Shown: one piece after another, positions 37,525 through 45,737 of the stretch
How positions within the stretch are numbered: position 1 is the first letter of the stretch
Layout of the letters: each line of letters starts with the position of its first letter
From: Aquipseudomonas alcaligenes
GTDB lineage: Bacteria > Pseudomonadota > Gammaproteobacteria > Pseudomonadales > Pseudomonadaceae
Assembly (NCBI RefSeq): GCF_003205495.1
Contig: NZ_QJRX01000008.1
Location: forward strand, 205,763 to 269,762
Length of the DNA: 64,000 nucleotides
Reading direction: 5' to 3'
The notes under the pieces: generated by a model
The model's database searches: none
The model's input: only the letters and a program-made list of their open reading frames with translations
What the model was told of the DNA's origin: nothing
Program-made: the position numbers and the translations under genes

Positions 37525-37956
37525 TCACTCGGCCGGATAGTCGGCCAGCACGCTCTGCTTGCCGTCCTGGCCCAGGCCGATCACCTGGTAGGCATCCACC
37601 CGACCGGTCTCCATGCCCGGCGAGCCGTGCGGCATGCCCGGCACGGCGGCGCCGAGCAAGTCGGGGCGGCCCTGCAGGGCGAGCACGTCGCGGGCCGGTA
37701 CGTGGCCTTCGACGAACTTGCCGTCGATCACCCCGGTGTGGCACGAGGCCAGGCGCGGCGGCACGCCGAGGCGCTGCTTGACGGCGGCCATGTCGGTTTC
37801 GACATGGTCGTTGACCCGGATGCCGTTGGCTTCCAGGTGGCTGATCCAGGCCTTGCAGCAGCCGCAGTTGGCGTCGCGGTGCACGTCCATGGTGACGGGC
37901 TCGGCGGCTTGCGCGGAGGCGACGAAGAGCAGGGTGGCGAGAGGCAGCAGGCGCAT
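37525..37956 (-). CDS. DUF411 periplasmic metal-binding protein
   Basis: A 143-residue exported protein. A signal peptide (cleaved near Ala18 in AQA-AEP) precedes a DUF411 domain with the metal-thiol motif CGCCKAW (Cys31, Cys33, Cys34) and a further Cys in LASCHTGVIDGKFVEGHVPA. Methionine/histidine residues in PGMPHGSPGME suggest copper or related soft metals. DUF411 genes commonly accompany copper resistance genes, but none is adjacent here. It lies 69 bases upstream of ypfJ on the same strand, and that gap contains a GTCCGGGG/CCCCGGAC hairpin. Confidence 0.85.
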   Translation of the reverse strand: MRLLPLATLLFVASAQAAEPVTMDVHRDANCGCCKAWISHLEANGIRVNDHVETDMAAVKQRLGVPPRLASCHTGVIDGKFVEGHVPARDVLALQGRPDLLGAAVPGMPHGSPGMETGRVDAYQVIGLGQDGKQSVLADYPAE

Positions 37957-38086
37957 GGGGGAGTCCTCGATTCTGGCGTCAGGTGGCTAGGATAAATCGC
38001 TGGGCCGAGCGCGCCCAGGCCGCGACTGTTTCCGTGTGAGTCGCCAGCGCCTATGCTCGCAGCCAGTCCAACCAGGGAGATTGCCG

Positions 38087-38473
38087 ATGCTGCCGGTGCG
38101 CCTGTTCCTCATTGTCCAGAGCTTGATCCTCGCCGGCTTCGGCCTGGCCTACTTCGTCCGTCCGCACGAGCTGGCCAACCTCAGCGGCATGCTGCTGATG
38201 GCGCCGGCGGCGATCACCGATGTGCGCGCTTATTACGGCGGCCTGCAGTTGGGGCTGGCGGCCTGGCTGGGGCTGGCGCTGCTGCGTGGCGAGCTGCTGC
38301 GCCCGGCGCTGATGCTGCTGGTGCTGCTCTACAGCGCGCTGCTGCTCGCTCGCCTGGGCGGGCTGTGGCTGGACGGCGGCGCGCAGCAGACCTTCAACCT
38401 CTACGCCATGCTGTTCGAGGGCGTCTCCGCCGCGCTGGCGTTCTGGCTGTTGCGCGGGCTGGGGCAGCGTTAG
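38087..38473 (+). CDS. DUF4345 small membrane protein
   Basis: A 128-residue protein with four membrane segments: MLPVRLFLIVQSLILAGFGL, a middle helix after DVRAYYGG, LRPALMLLVLLYSALLLARL, and FEGVSAALAFWLLRGLG. The motif TDVRAYYGGLQLGL is typical of DUF4345. The ATG is preceded by AGGGAG at 38074-38079. It is a single gene convergent with trmA. The function is unknown. Confidence 0.8.
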   Translation: MLPVRLFLIVQSLILAGFGLAYFVRPHELANLSGMLLMAPAAITDVRAYYGGLQLGLAAWLGLALLRGELLRPALMLLVLLYSALLLARLGGLWLDGGAQQTFNLYAMLFEGVSAALAFWLLRGLGQR

Positions 38474-38484
38474 GGATGCTGGGC

Positions 38485-39570
38485 TCAGCGGCGCTGCAGC
38501 AGTACCCCGGCTTCCATGTGATGGGTCCAGGGGAACTGGTCGAACAGCGCCGTCTTCACCACCGCGTGGCTGTCGTGTAGCTGGGCGATGTTGGCGGCCA
38601 GGGTCTGCGGGTTGCAGGAGATGTACAGGATATTGTCGAAGCGCCGGGTCAGCTCGCAGGTGTCCGGGTCCATGCCGGCACGCGGCGGGTCGACGAATAC
38701 CGTGCCGAAGTCGTAGGCCTTCAGGTCGATGCCGGCCAGGCGGCGGAACGGCCGCACCTCGTTCAGCGCCTGGGTCAGCTCCTCGGCGGACAGGCGCACC
38801 AGCTCGATGTTGTCGATGCCGTTGTCGGCCAGGTTGGCCAGGGCGGCGTTGACCGAGGTCTTGCTGATCTCGGTGGCCAGCACCTTGCGCACCCGGGTGG
38901 ACAGCGGCAGGGTGAAGTTGCCGTTGCCGCAGTACAGCTCCAGCAAATCATCCTGGCGCTGGCCGAGGGCATCGAAGGCCCACTGCAGCATCTTCTGGCA
39001 GACCGTGCCATTGGGCTGGGTGAAGGCGCCTTCCGGCTGGCGGTAGCGGTAGGTGCGACCGGCCACGCTCATCTCTTCCTCGACGTAATCACGGCCGATC
39101 ACCAGGCGCTGGCCGCGCGAACGGCCGACCAGGCTGACGCCTAGCTTGGCCGCCAGCTGTTCGGCCTGGGCCTGCCACTCGGCGTCCAGCGGGCGGTGGT
39201 AGCACAGGGTGATCAGCGCATCGCCGGCCAGGGTGGTGAGGAACTCGACCTGGAACAGCTTGAACGACAGCACGCGGCTACCCTGCCAGGCGGCCTTGAG
39301 CTGAGGCATCAACTGGTTGATGCGCGCGCTGGCGATGGGGAACTGCTCGATGAGGATCGGCGTGTGCTTGTCGCCCGCCTCGAACATCGCGTAGTGGCGC
39401 TCCTCCTGCTCGCGCCACAGGCGGAACTCGGCACGCAGGCGGTAGTGCTCGCGCGGCGAGTCGAACACCTCGGGCGCGGGGGCGGCGAAGGGCGCCAGCA
39501 GCTCGCGCAGGCGCGCGACCTTGTCGTCCAGCTGGGCGGCATAGGCCGCCTGGTCACCGATGCGGATCAT
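38485..39570 (-). CDS. trmA: tRNA (uracil-5-)-methyltransferase TrmA
   Basis: A 361-residue SAM-dependent enzyme that makes ribothymidine at position 54 of tRNAs. It begins with the short TrmA N-terminal extension lacking a TRAM domain, as in E. coli. The SAM motif is [15 protein letters not shown] and the substrate motif [11 protein letters not shown]. The catalytic cysteine is in [14 protein letters not shown], and the base is the glutamate near the C-terminus region. The ATG overlaps the purine permease stop (ATGA), so it is read from the permease transcript. Confidence 0.97.
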   Translation of the reverse strand: MIRIGDQAAYAAQLDDKVARLRELLAPFAAPAPEVFDSPREHYRLRAEFRLWREQEERHYAMFEAGDKHTPILIEQFPIASARINQLMPQLKAAWQGSRVLSFKLFQVEFLTTLAGDALITLCYHRPLDAEWQAQAEQLAAKLGVSLVGRSRGQRLVIGRDYVEEEMSVAGRTYRYRQPEGAFTQPNGTVCQKMLQWAFDALGQRQDDLLELYCGNGNFTLPLSTRVRKVLATEISKTSVNAALANLADNGIDNIELVRLSAEELTQALNEVRPFRRLAGIDLKAYDFGTVFVDPPRAGMDPDTCELTRRFDNILYISCNPQTLAANIAQLHDSHAVVKTALFDQFPWTHHMEAGVLLQRR

Positions 39571-40865
39571 GCGTTGGCGCCGAAGGCGAACTTAACCACG
39601 AAGATCGCGGCGAGGATCACCAGGGCCGGGTTCAGTTCCTTGAAGCGGCCGGCCAGGGCCTTGATCAGCACCCAGGCGATGAAGCCGAAGGCGATGCCGT
39701 TGGCGATGGAGAAGGTCAGCGGCATGGCCAGGGCGGTGATCACCACCGGCGCGGCGACGGTGATGTCGTCCCAGTCGATCTCGGCCAGGCCGGAGGTCAT
39801 CAGCACGGCGACGAACAGCAGCGCCGGGGCGGTGGCGAATGCCGGCACGGTGCCGGCCAGCGGGGCGAAGAACAGCGCCAGGAGGAACAGCACGGCGACC
39901 ACCATGGCGGTCAGGCCGGTGCGGCCGCCGGCGGCCACGCCCGAGGCGGATTCGATATAGCTGGTGGTGGTGCTGGTGCCCAGCAGCGAGCCGCCCATGG
40001 CCGCGGTGCTGTCGGCGATCAGGGCGCGGCCCATCTTCGGCAGGTGGCCGTCCTTGCCCATCAGCCCGGCGCGCTTGGCCACACCGATCAGGGTGCCGGT
40101 GTTGTCGAACAAGTCGACGAACAGGAAGGCGAAGATCACGCTGATCATGCCCACCTCGAAGGCGCCGGCGATGTCCAGCTGGAGGAAGGTCGGCGCCAGC
40201 GACGGCGGCATCGACACCACGCCGCCGAACGGGGTGACGCCCAGGGCGATGGCGATGGCGGTGACCACGAGGATGCCGATCATCACCGCGCCGGTGACGC
40301 GGCGGGCCTCAAGGGCGACGATCAGGAAGAAGCCGAGCACGGCCAGCAGCGGGCCGGGGGCGGTGAGGTCGCCGAGGCCGACCAGGGTGGCCGGGTTGTC
40401 CACCACCAGGCCGGCTTCCTTCAGCGCGATCAGCGCCAGGAACAGGCCGATGCCGGCGGCGATGGCCGAGCGCAGTGGCAGTGGGATGCTGTTCACGATC
40501 CACTCGCGGATGCGGAAGATCGACAGCAGGAAGAACAGGGTGGCGGAGATGAACACCGCGCCCAGTGCGGTCTGCCAGGTGTAACCCATGTGCAGCACCA
40601 CGGTGTAGGTGAAGAAGGCGTTGAGGCCCATGCCGGGGGCCAGGGCGATCGGGTAGTTGGCGATCAGGCCCATCACCGCCGAGCCGATGGCCGCCGCCAG
40701 GCAGGTGGCGACGAATACCGCACCCTTGTCCATGCCGGTTTCGCCGAGGATCGCCGGGTTGACGAAGAGGATGTAGGCCATGGTCAGGAAGGTGGTGACA
40801 CCGGCCAGGATCTCGGTGCGCACGGTGGTGTTGTGTGCCTTGAGTTGGAACAGCTTTTCCAGCAT
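39567..40865 (-). CDS. NCS2 family purine permease (AzgA/AdeP-like)
   Basis: A 432-residue nucleobase transporter of the NCS2/AzgA-like branch, probably for adenine, guanine or hypoxanthine. The start at 40865 ([20 protein letters not shown]) is chosen; the open frame upstream is leader sequence. Signature blocks include [33 protein letters not shown] and [20 protein letters not shown], with about 13 membrane segments. It is transcribed ahead of trmA, with which it overlaps. The predicted promoter lies at 40987-41015, leaving a leader of about 115 bases. Confidence 0.9.
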   Translation of the reverse strand: MLEKLFQLKAHNTTVRTEILAGVTTFLTMAYILFVNPAILGETGMDKGAVFVATCLAAAIGSAVMGLIANYPIALAPGMGLNAFFTYTVVLHMGYTWQTALGAVFISATLFFLLSIFRIREWIVNSIPLPLRSAIAAGIGLFLALIALKEAGLVVDNPATLVGLGDLTAPGPLLAVLGFFLIVALEARRVTGAVMIGILVVTAIAIALGVTPFGGVVSMPPSLAPTFLQLDIAGAFEVGMISVIFAFLFVDLFDNTGTLIGVAKRAGLMGKDGHLPKMGRALIADSTAAMGGSLLGTSTTTSYIESASGVAAGGRTGLTAMVVAVLFLLALFFAPLAGTVPAFATAPALLFVAVLMTSGLAEIDWDDITVAAPVVITALAMPLTFSIANGIAFGFIAWVLIKALAGRFKELNPALVILAAIFVVKFAFGANA

Positions 40866-40986
40866 GGTGGGGCTCCCGTTAGGCTGGTGCGGCAAGGTAG
40901 GCGGACTGCGCGAAAGCAAAGCACAAAGGCTGCCAACTCGACGGAAAGCGAGGGGCGGATTCGTGCCTGATCCGGAAAAGCCGCGC

Positions 40987-41015
40987 ACTATACCAGCTCA
41001 CCCCCGAGCGGTGAA
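40987..41015 (-). promoter_or_regulatory. Promoter of the purine permease-trmA transcript
   Basis: On the minus strand, -35 TTCACC (41010-41015) and -10 TATAGT (40987-40992) have a 17-base spacer. It leaves a 5' leader of about 115 bases before the permease ATG. I saw no purine riboswitch core in that leader. Confidence 0.6.
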
Positions 41016-41065
41016 TTTATGACCGGACGGACAGCATCGGTTTCCGTTCGGCGAGGAGAACGACC

Positions 41066-41623
41066 ATGACAGCCCGCGCCCTGATCGCCGTCGCCGACGG
41101 TGTGGAAGACCTGGAAACCGTGACCCTGATCGACGTGCTGCGCCGCGCCGAGGTGGAAGTGGTGATTGCCAGCATCGAGAATCGCCGCATGTTCACCGCC
41201 GCCCGTGGTACCCGGCTGACCGCCGACGCCATGCTGGTCGACGTGCTGGCCCAGGACTTCGACCTGATCGTGCTGCCCGGCGGCATGCCCGGTGCCCAGC
41301 ACCTGGCCGAGCATGAACCGCTGGCCGACAAGGTGCGCGAGCAGGCCAGGGCCGGCAAGTTGTTCGCCGCCATCTGCGCCGCTCCGGCCCTGGCCCTGCA
41401 GGGCTACGGCGTGCTCAAGCAGCGGCGCATGACCTGCTACCCGGCGTTCAGCGATCGCCTGTCCGGCTGCACCTTCGTCGACCAGCCGGTGGTGGTGGAT
41501 GGCAACTGCATCACCAGCCAGGGGCCGGCGACGGCTCTGGAGTTCGCCCTGACCCTGGTCGAGCAGTTGGTCGGCAAGGGCAAGCGCAGGGCGGTGGCCG
41601 AGGCCATGCTGGTGCCGGCGTGA
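41066..41623 (+). CDS. DJ-1/PfpI family protein, YajL-like
   Basis: A 185-residue member of the DJ-1 superfamily, closest in style to YajL/ThiJ (covalent chaperone or deglycase claims are disputed). The nucleophile is Cys104 in FAAICAAPALALQ, with the preceding acidic residue in VADGVEDLETVTLIDVLRRA near the N-terminus. GAGGAG precedes the ATG. The stop overlaps the GTG of the next gene (41620-41623), so the two are translationally coupled. Confidence 0.92.
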   Translation: MTARALIAVADGVEDLETVTLIDVLRRAEVEVVIASIENRRMFTAARGTRLTADAMLVDVLAQDFDLIVLPGGMPGAQHLAEHEPLADKVREQARAGKLFAAICAAPALALQGYGVLKQRRMTCYPAFSDRLSGCTFVDQPVVVDGNCITSQGPATALEFALTLVEQLVGKGKRRAVAEAMLVPA

Positions 41624-42069
41624 GGACGCTGCTGGCGGCGCTCGCCCTGGCGCTGCTGGCCGGCTGCGCCAGCGAGTCACGCCTGCCGACTACCGAGCAT
41701 CGCCTGGGCATCCACCTGGCACGCGGTGCCAGCGCCGAGGGCCTGCAGGCCATGCGCGACCGCCACAGTGGCGTGCGCCTGTGGCTGGCGCCGCAGCCGG
41801 TGCTGACCGAGGCGGACGTGCGCCAGGCGGAAATGGCCTTCACCCCCGCGGGCGAGCCGGCCGTGGTGCTGACCCTGAGCGATGCCGGGCGCGCCACCCT
41901 GGCCGAGCTGACCCGCACCCATCTGGGCCAGCCGCTGGCCTTCGTGGTCGACGGCGAACTGCGCCTGGCGCCCATCGTCGAGGAGCCGGTGCTCGATGGC
42001 CGTGTGGCCCTGACCGGCTTCGATTCGCTGCAGGAAGCGGAAGAGCTGGTGCGCGACTGGAGTCGCTGA
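41620..42069 (+). CDS. Lipoprotein with SecD P1-head-like domain
   Basis: A 149-residue lipoprotein. GTG start; signal peptide MRTLLAALALALLAGC with lipidation at Cys16. The mature part (AEMAFTPAGEPAVVLTLSDAGRATLAELTRTHLGQPLAFVVDGELRLAPIVEEPVLDGRVALTG in outline) resembles the P1 head subdomain of SecD, which is found in several stand-alone periplasmic proteins. It has no membrane-spanning part, so it is not a SecD itself. It is coupled to the DJ-1-like gene. The role is unknown. Confidence 0.75.
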   Translation: MRTLLAALALALLAGCASESRLPTTEHRLGIHLARGASAEGLQAMRDRHSGVRLWLAPQPVLTEADVRQAEMAFTPAGEPAVVLTLSDAGRATLAELTRTHLGQPLAFVVDGELRLAPIVEEPVLDGRVALTGFDSLQEAEELVRDWSR

Positions 42070-42073
42070 GCCC

Positions 42074-42129
42074 CTAGCCCGGATGCAATCCGCGGCGGAT
42101 CTGCCTGCTTCCCGGATTACAGCCTGGCT
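42074..42129. repeat. Dispersed palindromic repeat, TAGCCCGGAT family, degenerate pair
   Basis: CTAGCCCGGATGCAATCCG (42074-42092) is matched by an inverted, partly decayed copy CCCGGATTACAGCCTGGCT (42111-42129). The intact pair of the same family is at 48285-48352. It lies after the lipoprotein stop, between convergent genes. Confidence 0.7.
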
Positions 42130-42140
42130 GTCTGCTGACG

Positions 42141-42551
42141 TCAGTGACAGCAGTCGCGGTCGTCCAGCGCCTCCAGCAGCCGACAATGCTCGGCATGGCC
42201 GCTGTGACAACCGGCCAGCTTGCTCAGCTCGGCCTGCATGTTCTGCAGGTCGCGGATGCGTGTGGCGATGGCGTCCAGATGTTCGCGCACCATCTGGTCG
42301 GCGCTGGCGCAAGGACTCTCGGGGTGGGCGGCGAGATCCAGCAGGCTGCGGATTTCCTCCAGGCTGAAGCCCAGCTCGCGGCCGCGGCGGATAAAGCGCA
42401 GCCTGCGCACATCCTGTTCCTGGTAGTGGCGATAGCCGGCAGGGCTGCGCTGTGGTGCCGGCAGCAGGCCGCTGCGCTCGTAGAAACGGATGGTTTCCAG
42501 GTTCACGCCGCTGTCGCGGGCCAGCATGCCGATGGTGATGGGTTTGCTCAT
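42141..42551 (-). CDS. MerR family heavy-metal-responsive regulator (CadR/PbrR-like)
   Basis: A 136-residue MerR regulator. The winged helix-turn-helix is at the start (ITIGMLARDSGVNLETIRFY), followed by a dimerising coiled coil. The metal-site cysteines are Cys81, Cys115 and Cys123, spaced as in the Cd/Pb group (PESPCAS, AGCHSGHAEHC), and extra Cys134-Cys135-His136 end the protein. It is divergent from a cation efflux gene. Its operator lies in the 19-base spacer of that gene's promoter, 2 bases from its own start codon, the standard MerR arrangement. The likely inducer is Cd, Pb, Zn or Co; the exact metal cannot be read. Confidence 0.9.
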   Translation of the reverse strand: MSKPITIGMLARDSGVNLETIRFYERSGLLPAPQRSPAGYRHYQEQDVRRLRFIRRGRELGFSLEEIRSLLDLAAHPESPCASADQMVREHLDAIATRIRDLQNMQAELSKLAGCHSGHAEHCRLLEALDDRDCCH

Positions 42552-42552
42552 G

Positions 42553-42583
42553 TTGACTCCGTAGCGACTACAGGGTTTAGCCT
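42553..42583 (+). promoter_or_regulatory. MerR-type promoter with 19-base spacer and operator
   Basis: -35 TTGACT (42553-42558) and -10 TAGCCT (42578-42583) are separated by 19 bases, longer than normal, which is diagnostic of MerR-activated promoters. The spacer holds an imperfect dyad ACTCCGTAG...CTACAGGGT, close to the CadR/PbrR operator type. It drives the CDF gene. Confidence 0.82.
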
Positions 42584-42613
42584 AGTCTGCACCTGAACCA
42601 AAGGAGATACCAA

Positions 42614-43243
42614 ATGGGTGCTCATTGCTGCGGCCCCGATACCGCTCCCAAGCACGACGACGGTCGCTACCGGCGCATCCTGTGGATAGCGCTGCTGGTC
42701 AACCTGGCCATGTTCCTGGTCGAGATCGGCGCCGGCCTGCGGGCCGGCTCGGTGTCGCTGCTGGCCGATTCGCTGGATTTTCTCGGTGACGCCGGCAACT
42801 ACGCGATCAGCCTCTGGGTGCTGGGCATGGCCCTCGCCTGGCGGGCCCGCGCCGCCCAGTTGAAGGCCGTCAGCATGCTGCTGTTCGGCCTCGGCGTACT
42901 GGGGGCGGCGCTCTGGCACTGGTGGCAGGGCGGCGTACCGAGTGCGCCGACCATGGGCCTGGTAGGCAGCCTGGCGCTGCTGGCCAATGTCGGCGTGGCG
43001 GCGCTGCTGTATGCCTACCGCGAGGGCGACAGCAACATGCGCAGCGTCTGGCTGTGCACCCGCAACGATGCCCTGGGCAACCTCGCCGTGCTGGCGGCGG
43101 CGCTCGGCGTGTTCGGCACCGGCAGCGCCTGGCCGGACCTGGCCGTGGCCGCCATCATGGCTAGCCTGGCCGTGCATTCGGCCATCGCGGTGCTGCGTCA
43201 TGCCGATGGCGAACTCAATGGCGGACACGAGCATGCGCACTGA
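42614..43243 (+). CDS. Cation diffusion facilitator (CDF) efflux protein, short form
   Basis: A 209-residue CDF-family transporter. After an N-terminal Cys-Cys (GAHCCG) there are six membrane helices. The TM2 metal site is Asp55xxxAsp59 (DSLDFLGD) and the TM5 counterpart is in TRNDALGN, so Asp-Asp instead of the zinc-type His-Asp. It ends with HEHAH soon after TM6 and therefore lacks the usual cytoplasmic dimerisation domain. AAAGGAGA precedes the ATG. It is transcribed from a MerR-regulated promoter and overlaps a DUF3703 gene by 11 bases. It probably exports a divalent heavy metal. Confidence 0.88.
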   Translation: MGAHCCGPDTAPKHDDGRYRRILWIALLVNLAMFLVEIGAGLRAGSVSLLADSLDFLGDAGNYAISLWVLGMALAWRARAAQLKAVSMLLFGLGVLGAALWHWWQGGVPSAPTMGLVGSLALLANVGVAALLYAYREGDSNMRSVWLCTRNDALGNLAVLAAALGVFGTGSAWPDLAVAAIMASLAVHSAIAVLRHADGELNGGHEHAH

Positions 43244-43568
43244 ACTGAAAGAGGCGCTGCAACAGGCCTTCGCCGAAGGCGAGGCGGCGCTGGCCCGCGG
43301 CGATCTGGACAGCGCCTACGCCTGGCTGGAACGCGCCCATATCCTCGGCCAGCGCATGCCGCTGCGCCACGCCTGGTCGCACTGGCTGATGCTGCGCGTC
43401 GGCTGGCGGGCGCGCGACTGGCGCGAGGTGGCCGGGCAGCTGCCACGCATCCTCGCCGCGCTGCTGTTCTCGCGCCTGTGGGTGCCGTTGGGCAACAGCG
43501 GGCGGGCGCGGGTCAGCGCGTTCCAGCCGATGCCGCTCAGCGAGGAGCTGCGTCGCCTGCTGGACTGA
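43233..43568 (+). CDS. DUF3703 protein
   Basis: A 111-residue soluble protein with the block ALARGDLDSAYAWLERAHIL and ending RVSAFQPMPLSEELRRLL, matching DUF3703. The start at 43233 is tentative; in-frame ATGs at 43206 and 43218 are alternatives. It overlaps the end of the CDF gene by 11 bases, so it belongs to the metal operon. DUF3703 genes are often found beside metal transporters, but their function is unknown. The 3' end overlaps the convergent GST gene by 32 bases. Confidence 0.78.
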   Translation: MRTELKEALQQAFAEGEAALARGDLDSAYAWLERAHILGQRMPLRHAWSHWLMLRVGWRARDWREVAGQLPRILAALLFSRLWVPLGNSGRARVSAFQPMPLSEELRRLLD

Positions 43569-44241
43569 GCGGCGGGTGCAGCGCCCGCAGCCGCGCGCCC
43601 AGGTGGCTGCCCGGCAGCGCCTCGATGAAGGCGCGCAGGCGCTGCGGGTAGTCGGGCGCCACCGCGGCGATCACGCTGGGGCGCCGCAGCAGGGCCTGGC
43701 GCCAGGCGTGCAGACGGGCCAGTTGCGGCGGCAGACGCGACTCCGCCAGCAGGTCGAAGACCTCCCAGTAGCGCAGCACCGGGGCGAACAGCGCATCGAC
43801 CAGGCAGAAGCTCTTGCCGTCGAAGAAGGGCCCGCCGCCGAGCGCCTGCTCCAGCTCCGCGAGGCGTTGGCGCACCCGCTGCAGAGCCTCGTCGAAGCGC
43901 TCCGGGGTGGCCCGGTAGAGCGCGGCGATATCGTTCAGCAGGGCCGAGGCGAACTCCATCCAGGCGCGGTGGCGGGCCCGCTGCAGCGGCTGCTGCGGGT
44001 GCAGCTTCGGCTCTGCGATCTCCTCCAGGTACTCGACGATGGGCCCGGACTCGAACAGCGTGTATCCGTCGACCCGCAGCAGGGGCACCTTGCCCAGTGG
44101 CGACAGGCGCAGGAACCAGTCCGGCTTGTGGGCGAGGTCGATGTCGGTACGGCTGAAGGCGATGCCCTTTTCCGCCATGACGATGGCGGCCCGCTGCACA
44201 TAGGGGCAGAGCGGGTGGCTGACCAGCTGCAGAGGGAGCAT
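43537..44241 (-). CDS. Glutathione S-transferase family protein
   Basis: A 234-residue thioredoxin-fold GST. The start MLPLQLVSHPLCPYVQRAAI (44241) places a CPYV motif of the omega/SspA-like kind near residue 12, so Cys may be the active residue. FESGPIVEYLEE is the glutathione-binding ESxxI block. The C-terminal helical domain ends with LPPQLARLHAWRQALLRRPS. It lies 5 bases after the DoxX stop on the same strand, so the two form an operon that is divergent from the LysR gene. Confidence 0.9.
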   Translation of the reverse strand: MLPLQLVSHPLCPYVQRAAIVMAEKGIAFSRTDIDLAHKPDWFLRLSPLGKVPLLRVDGYTLFESGPIVEYLEEIAEPKLHPQQPLQRARHRAWMEFASALLNDIAALYRATPERFDEALQRVRQRLAELEQALGGGPFFDGKSFCLVDALFAPVLRYWEVFDLLAESRLPPQLARLHAWRQALLRRPSVIAAVAPDYPQRLRAFIEALPGSHLGARLRALHPPLSPAGDAAPR

Positions 44242-44246
44242 GGCGC

Positions 44247-44648
44247 TCACCGCTTCAGGGCCAGGCGGCCGTCGCCCAGCAGCACGTGCGCCAGCGAGGC
44301 GCCGGCCAGGAACAGCGGGTATTCCCAGCCGCCACCGGCATTGCTGAACACCCAGCCGTTGCCAGCATGGACCCAGATGGCGCCGAACAGGATCGGCAAC
44401 AGGGCGAGCGAGACCCAGCGGCCGTGCAGGCCCAGCAGGATCAGCAGGCCGCCGAGGCTTTCGGCCAGGATCAGTGGCCAGGCCAGGGCCCCGGGCAGGC
44501 CGGTCGCGACCAGCCAGGCGCTCAGCCCGGCGGCGCCATAGGTCAGCAGTTTGAGCAGCAGCCCGTGGCTGAGCCACATGCCGGCCAGGGCCGCGCGCAG
44601 GAGCAGCAGGCCGAGGTCGGGGCGAACGGAGAGGGTGAGCGTGGACAT
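44247..44648 (-). CDS. DoxX family membrane protein
   Basis: A 133-residue DoxX protein with four membrane segments: LGLLLLRAALAGMWLSHGLL, WPLILAESLGGLLILLGL, VSLALLPILFGAIWVHAG and PLFLAGASLAHVLLG. The sequences GLLLLRAALAG and NAGGGWEYPLFL are typical. The start at 44648 has GGGAG upstream. DoxX proteins are linked to sulfur/redox processes. It precedes the GST gene by 5 bases. Both are likely targets of the divergent LysR regulator. Confidence 0.88.
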   Translation of the reverse strand: MSTLTLSVRPDLGLLLLRAALAGMWLSHGLLLKLLTYGAAGLSAWLVATGLPGALAWPLILAESLGGLLILLGLHGRWVSLALLPILFGAIWVHAGNGWVFSNAGGGWEYPLFLAGASLAHVLLGDGRLALKR

Positions 44649-44717
44649 GGCGACTCCCGAGCGAGTGATGGATGGCCAGTCTGCGCTTTGCGTGGATGCC
44701 TGAAAATTTGCATTATC

Positions 44718-44742
44718 TGCATTTGTCTTATGCGGAAATGCA
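44718..44742. promoter_or_regulatory. LysR-type operator, TGCATTT-N11-AAATGCA
   Basis: Perfect inverted arms TGCATTT (44718-44724) and AAATGCA (44736-44742) are separated by 11 bases, which is the T-N11-A form bound by LysR-type regulators. It ends 3 bases before the LysR start codon and lies in the divergent region with doxX, so autoregulation and control of doxX-gst are both plausible. Confidence 0.7.
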
Positions 44743-44745
44743 CAG

Positions 44746-45618
44746 ATGGACTGGAGCGATCTGCAGTTCTTCCTCGCGGTTGCCCGGCACGGCTCGCTCA
44801 GTGCCGCCGCCCGCCAGCTCGGGGTCAACCACAGCACCGTGCTGCGCCGGCTGCAGCACTTCGAGCAGGGGCTGGGAGTCGCCGTGTTGCAGCGCCAGTC
44901 CGGGGGCTATGTGCTGACCCCGGCCGGGGACGAGCTGGTGGCGCGGCTGGGCGGCCTGGACGAGCAGATCAGCGGCGCCGAGCGCCAGGTGCGCGGACTG
45001 GAGCAGCAGATCCGCGGCAGCATCCGCCTGACCTCCACCGACACCCTGTTCGCCAGCCTGCTCACGCCGCTGCTGGCCGACTTCCAGCGCCTGCACAGCG
45101 CTGTCAGCCTGCAGCTGGTCAGCCGCAACGAGTTCCTGCGCCTGACGCCGCGGGAAGCGGACATGGCGGTACGCGGCACCCACGAGCCACCCGAGCACCT
45201 GCTGGGGCGCTGCGCCGGGCGCATCCAGACTGCGCTCTACGGCTCGCACGACTACCTGGCGAGGATGGGCGAGCGGCCCTTGAGCGAGCACCTGTGGGTC
45301 GGTCTCGATGAGTCGCTGGCGCACCTGAGGCAGGCCGCCTGGCTGTCCGAGCATGTGCCCGCCGAACAGGTGGTGGCGCGCAGCGACAGCCTGGTCGGCA
45401 TGCTCCAGTGCGTGCGCCAGGGCATGGGGCTGGGGCTGCTGCTCTGTCCGCTGGCCGAGGGCTGCGCCGAGCTGGTGCGGCTGGCGGAGCCACGGCCCGA
45501 GCTGGATACGCCGATCTGGATTCTCACCCACCCCGACCTGCGCCGGGTGGGGCGTATCCGCGCGCTCTCCGACTTCCTCTACGAACGCCTGAGCGGAGAT
45601 CCGCGCCTGGCCCACTAG
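44746..45618 (+). CDS. LysR family transcriptional regulator
   Basis: A 290-residue LTTR. The N-terminal winged helix-turn-helix reads MDWSDLQFFLAVARHGSLSA then AARQLGVNHSTVLRRLQHFE, and the effector domain follows from about residue 88. The operator at 44718-44742 abuts its start. It is divergent from the DoxX-GST pair. The stop (TAG at 45616-45618) overlaps the convergent DUF2474 stop by 3 bases. The inducer is unknown. Confidence 0.93.
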   Translation: MDWSDLQFFLAVARHGSLSAAARQLGVNHSTVLRRLQHFEQGLGVAVLQRQSGGYVLTPAGDELVARLGGLDEQISGAERQVRGLEQQIRGSIRLTSTDTLFASLLTPLLADFQRLHSAVSLQLVSRNEFLRLTPREADMAVRGTHEPPEHLLGRCAGRIQTALYGSHDYLARMGERPLSEHLWVGLDESLAHLRQAAWLSEHVPAEQVVARSDSLVGMLQCVRQGMGLGLLLCPLAEGCAELVRLAEPRPELDTPIWILTHPDLRRVGRIRALSDFLYERLSGDPRLAH

Positions 45619-45737
45619 GCCAGGCCCATGCCCCACTTGATGACGTAGGCGAGCAGGCCGACGGCCGCCACGCCGCCCAGCCAGAGCAGGACGAACCAGG
45701 CCAGCCGTTTGGCCAGCGGTTGTTTGACCTCGTGCAT
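45615..45737 (-). CDS. DUF2474 small subunit-like membrane peptide of bd-type oxidase
   Basis: A 40-residue peptide with one membrane helix (LAWFVLLWLGGVAAVGLLAYVI) after a short charged N-terminus (MHEVKQPLAKR). Its ATG shares one base with the cioB stop (TGATG). Peptides of this kind (DUF2474) follow cyanide-insensitive oxidase genes in Pseudomonas and are thought to be accessory subunits, like CydX for cytochrome bd-I. Confidence 0.85.
   Translation of the reverse strand: MHEVKQPLAKRLAWFVLLWLGGVAAVGLLAYVIKWGMGLA

Noticed and set aside
40866..40986. Purine riboswitch in the leader of the NCS2 permease
   Set aside because: The leader is long enough, but the paired-loop sequences of the purine aptamer are absent.
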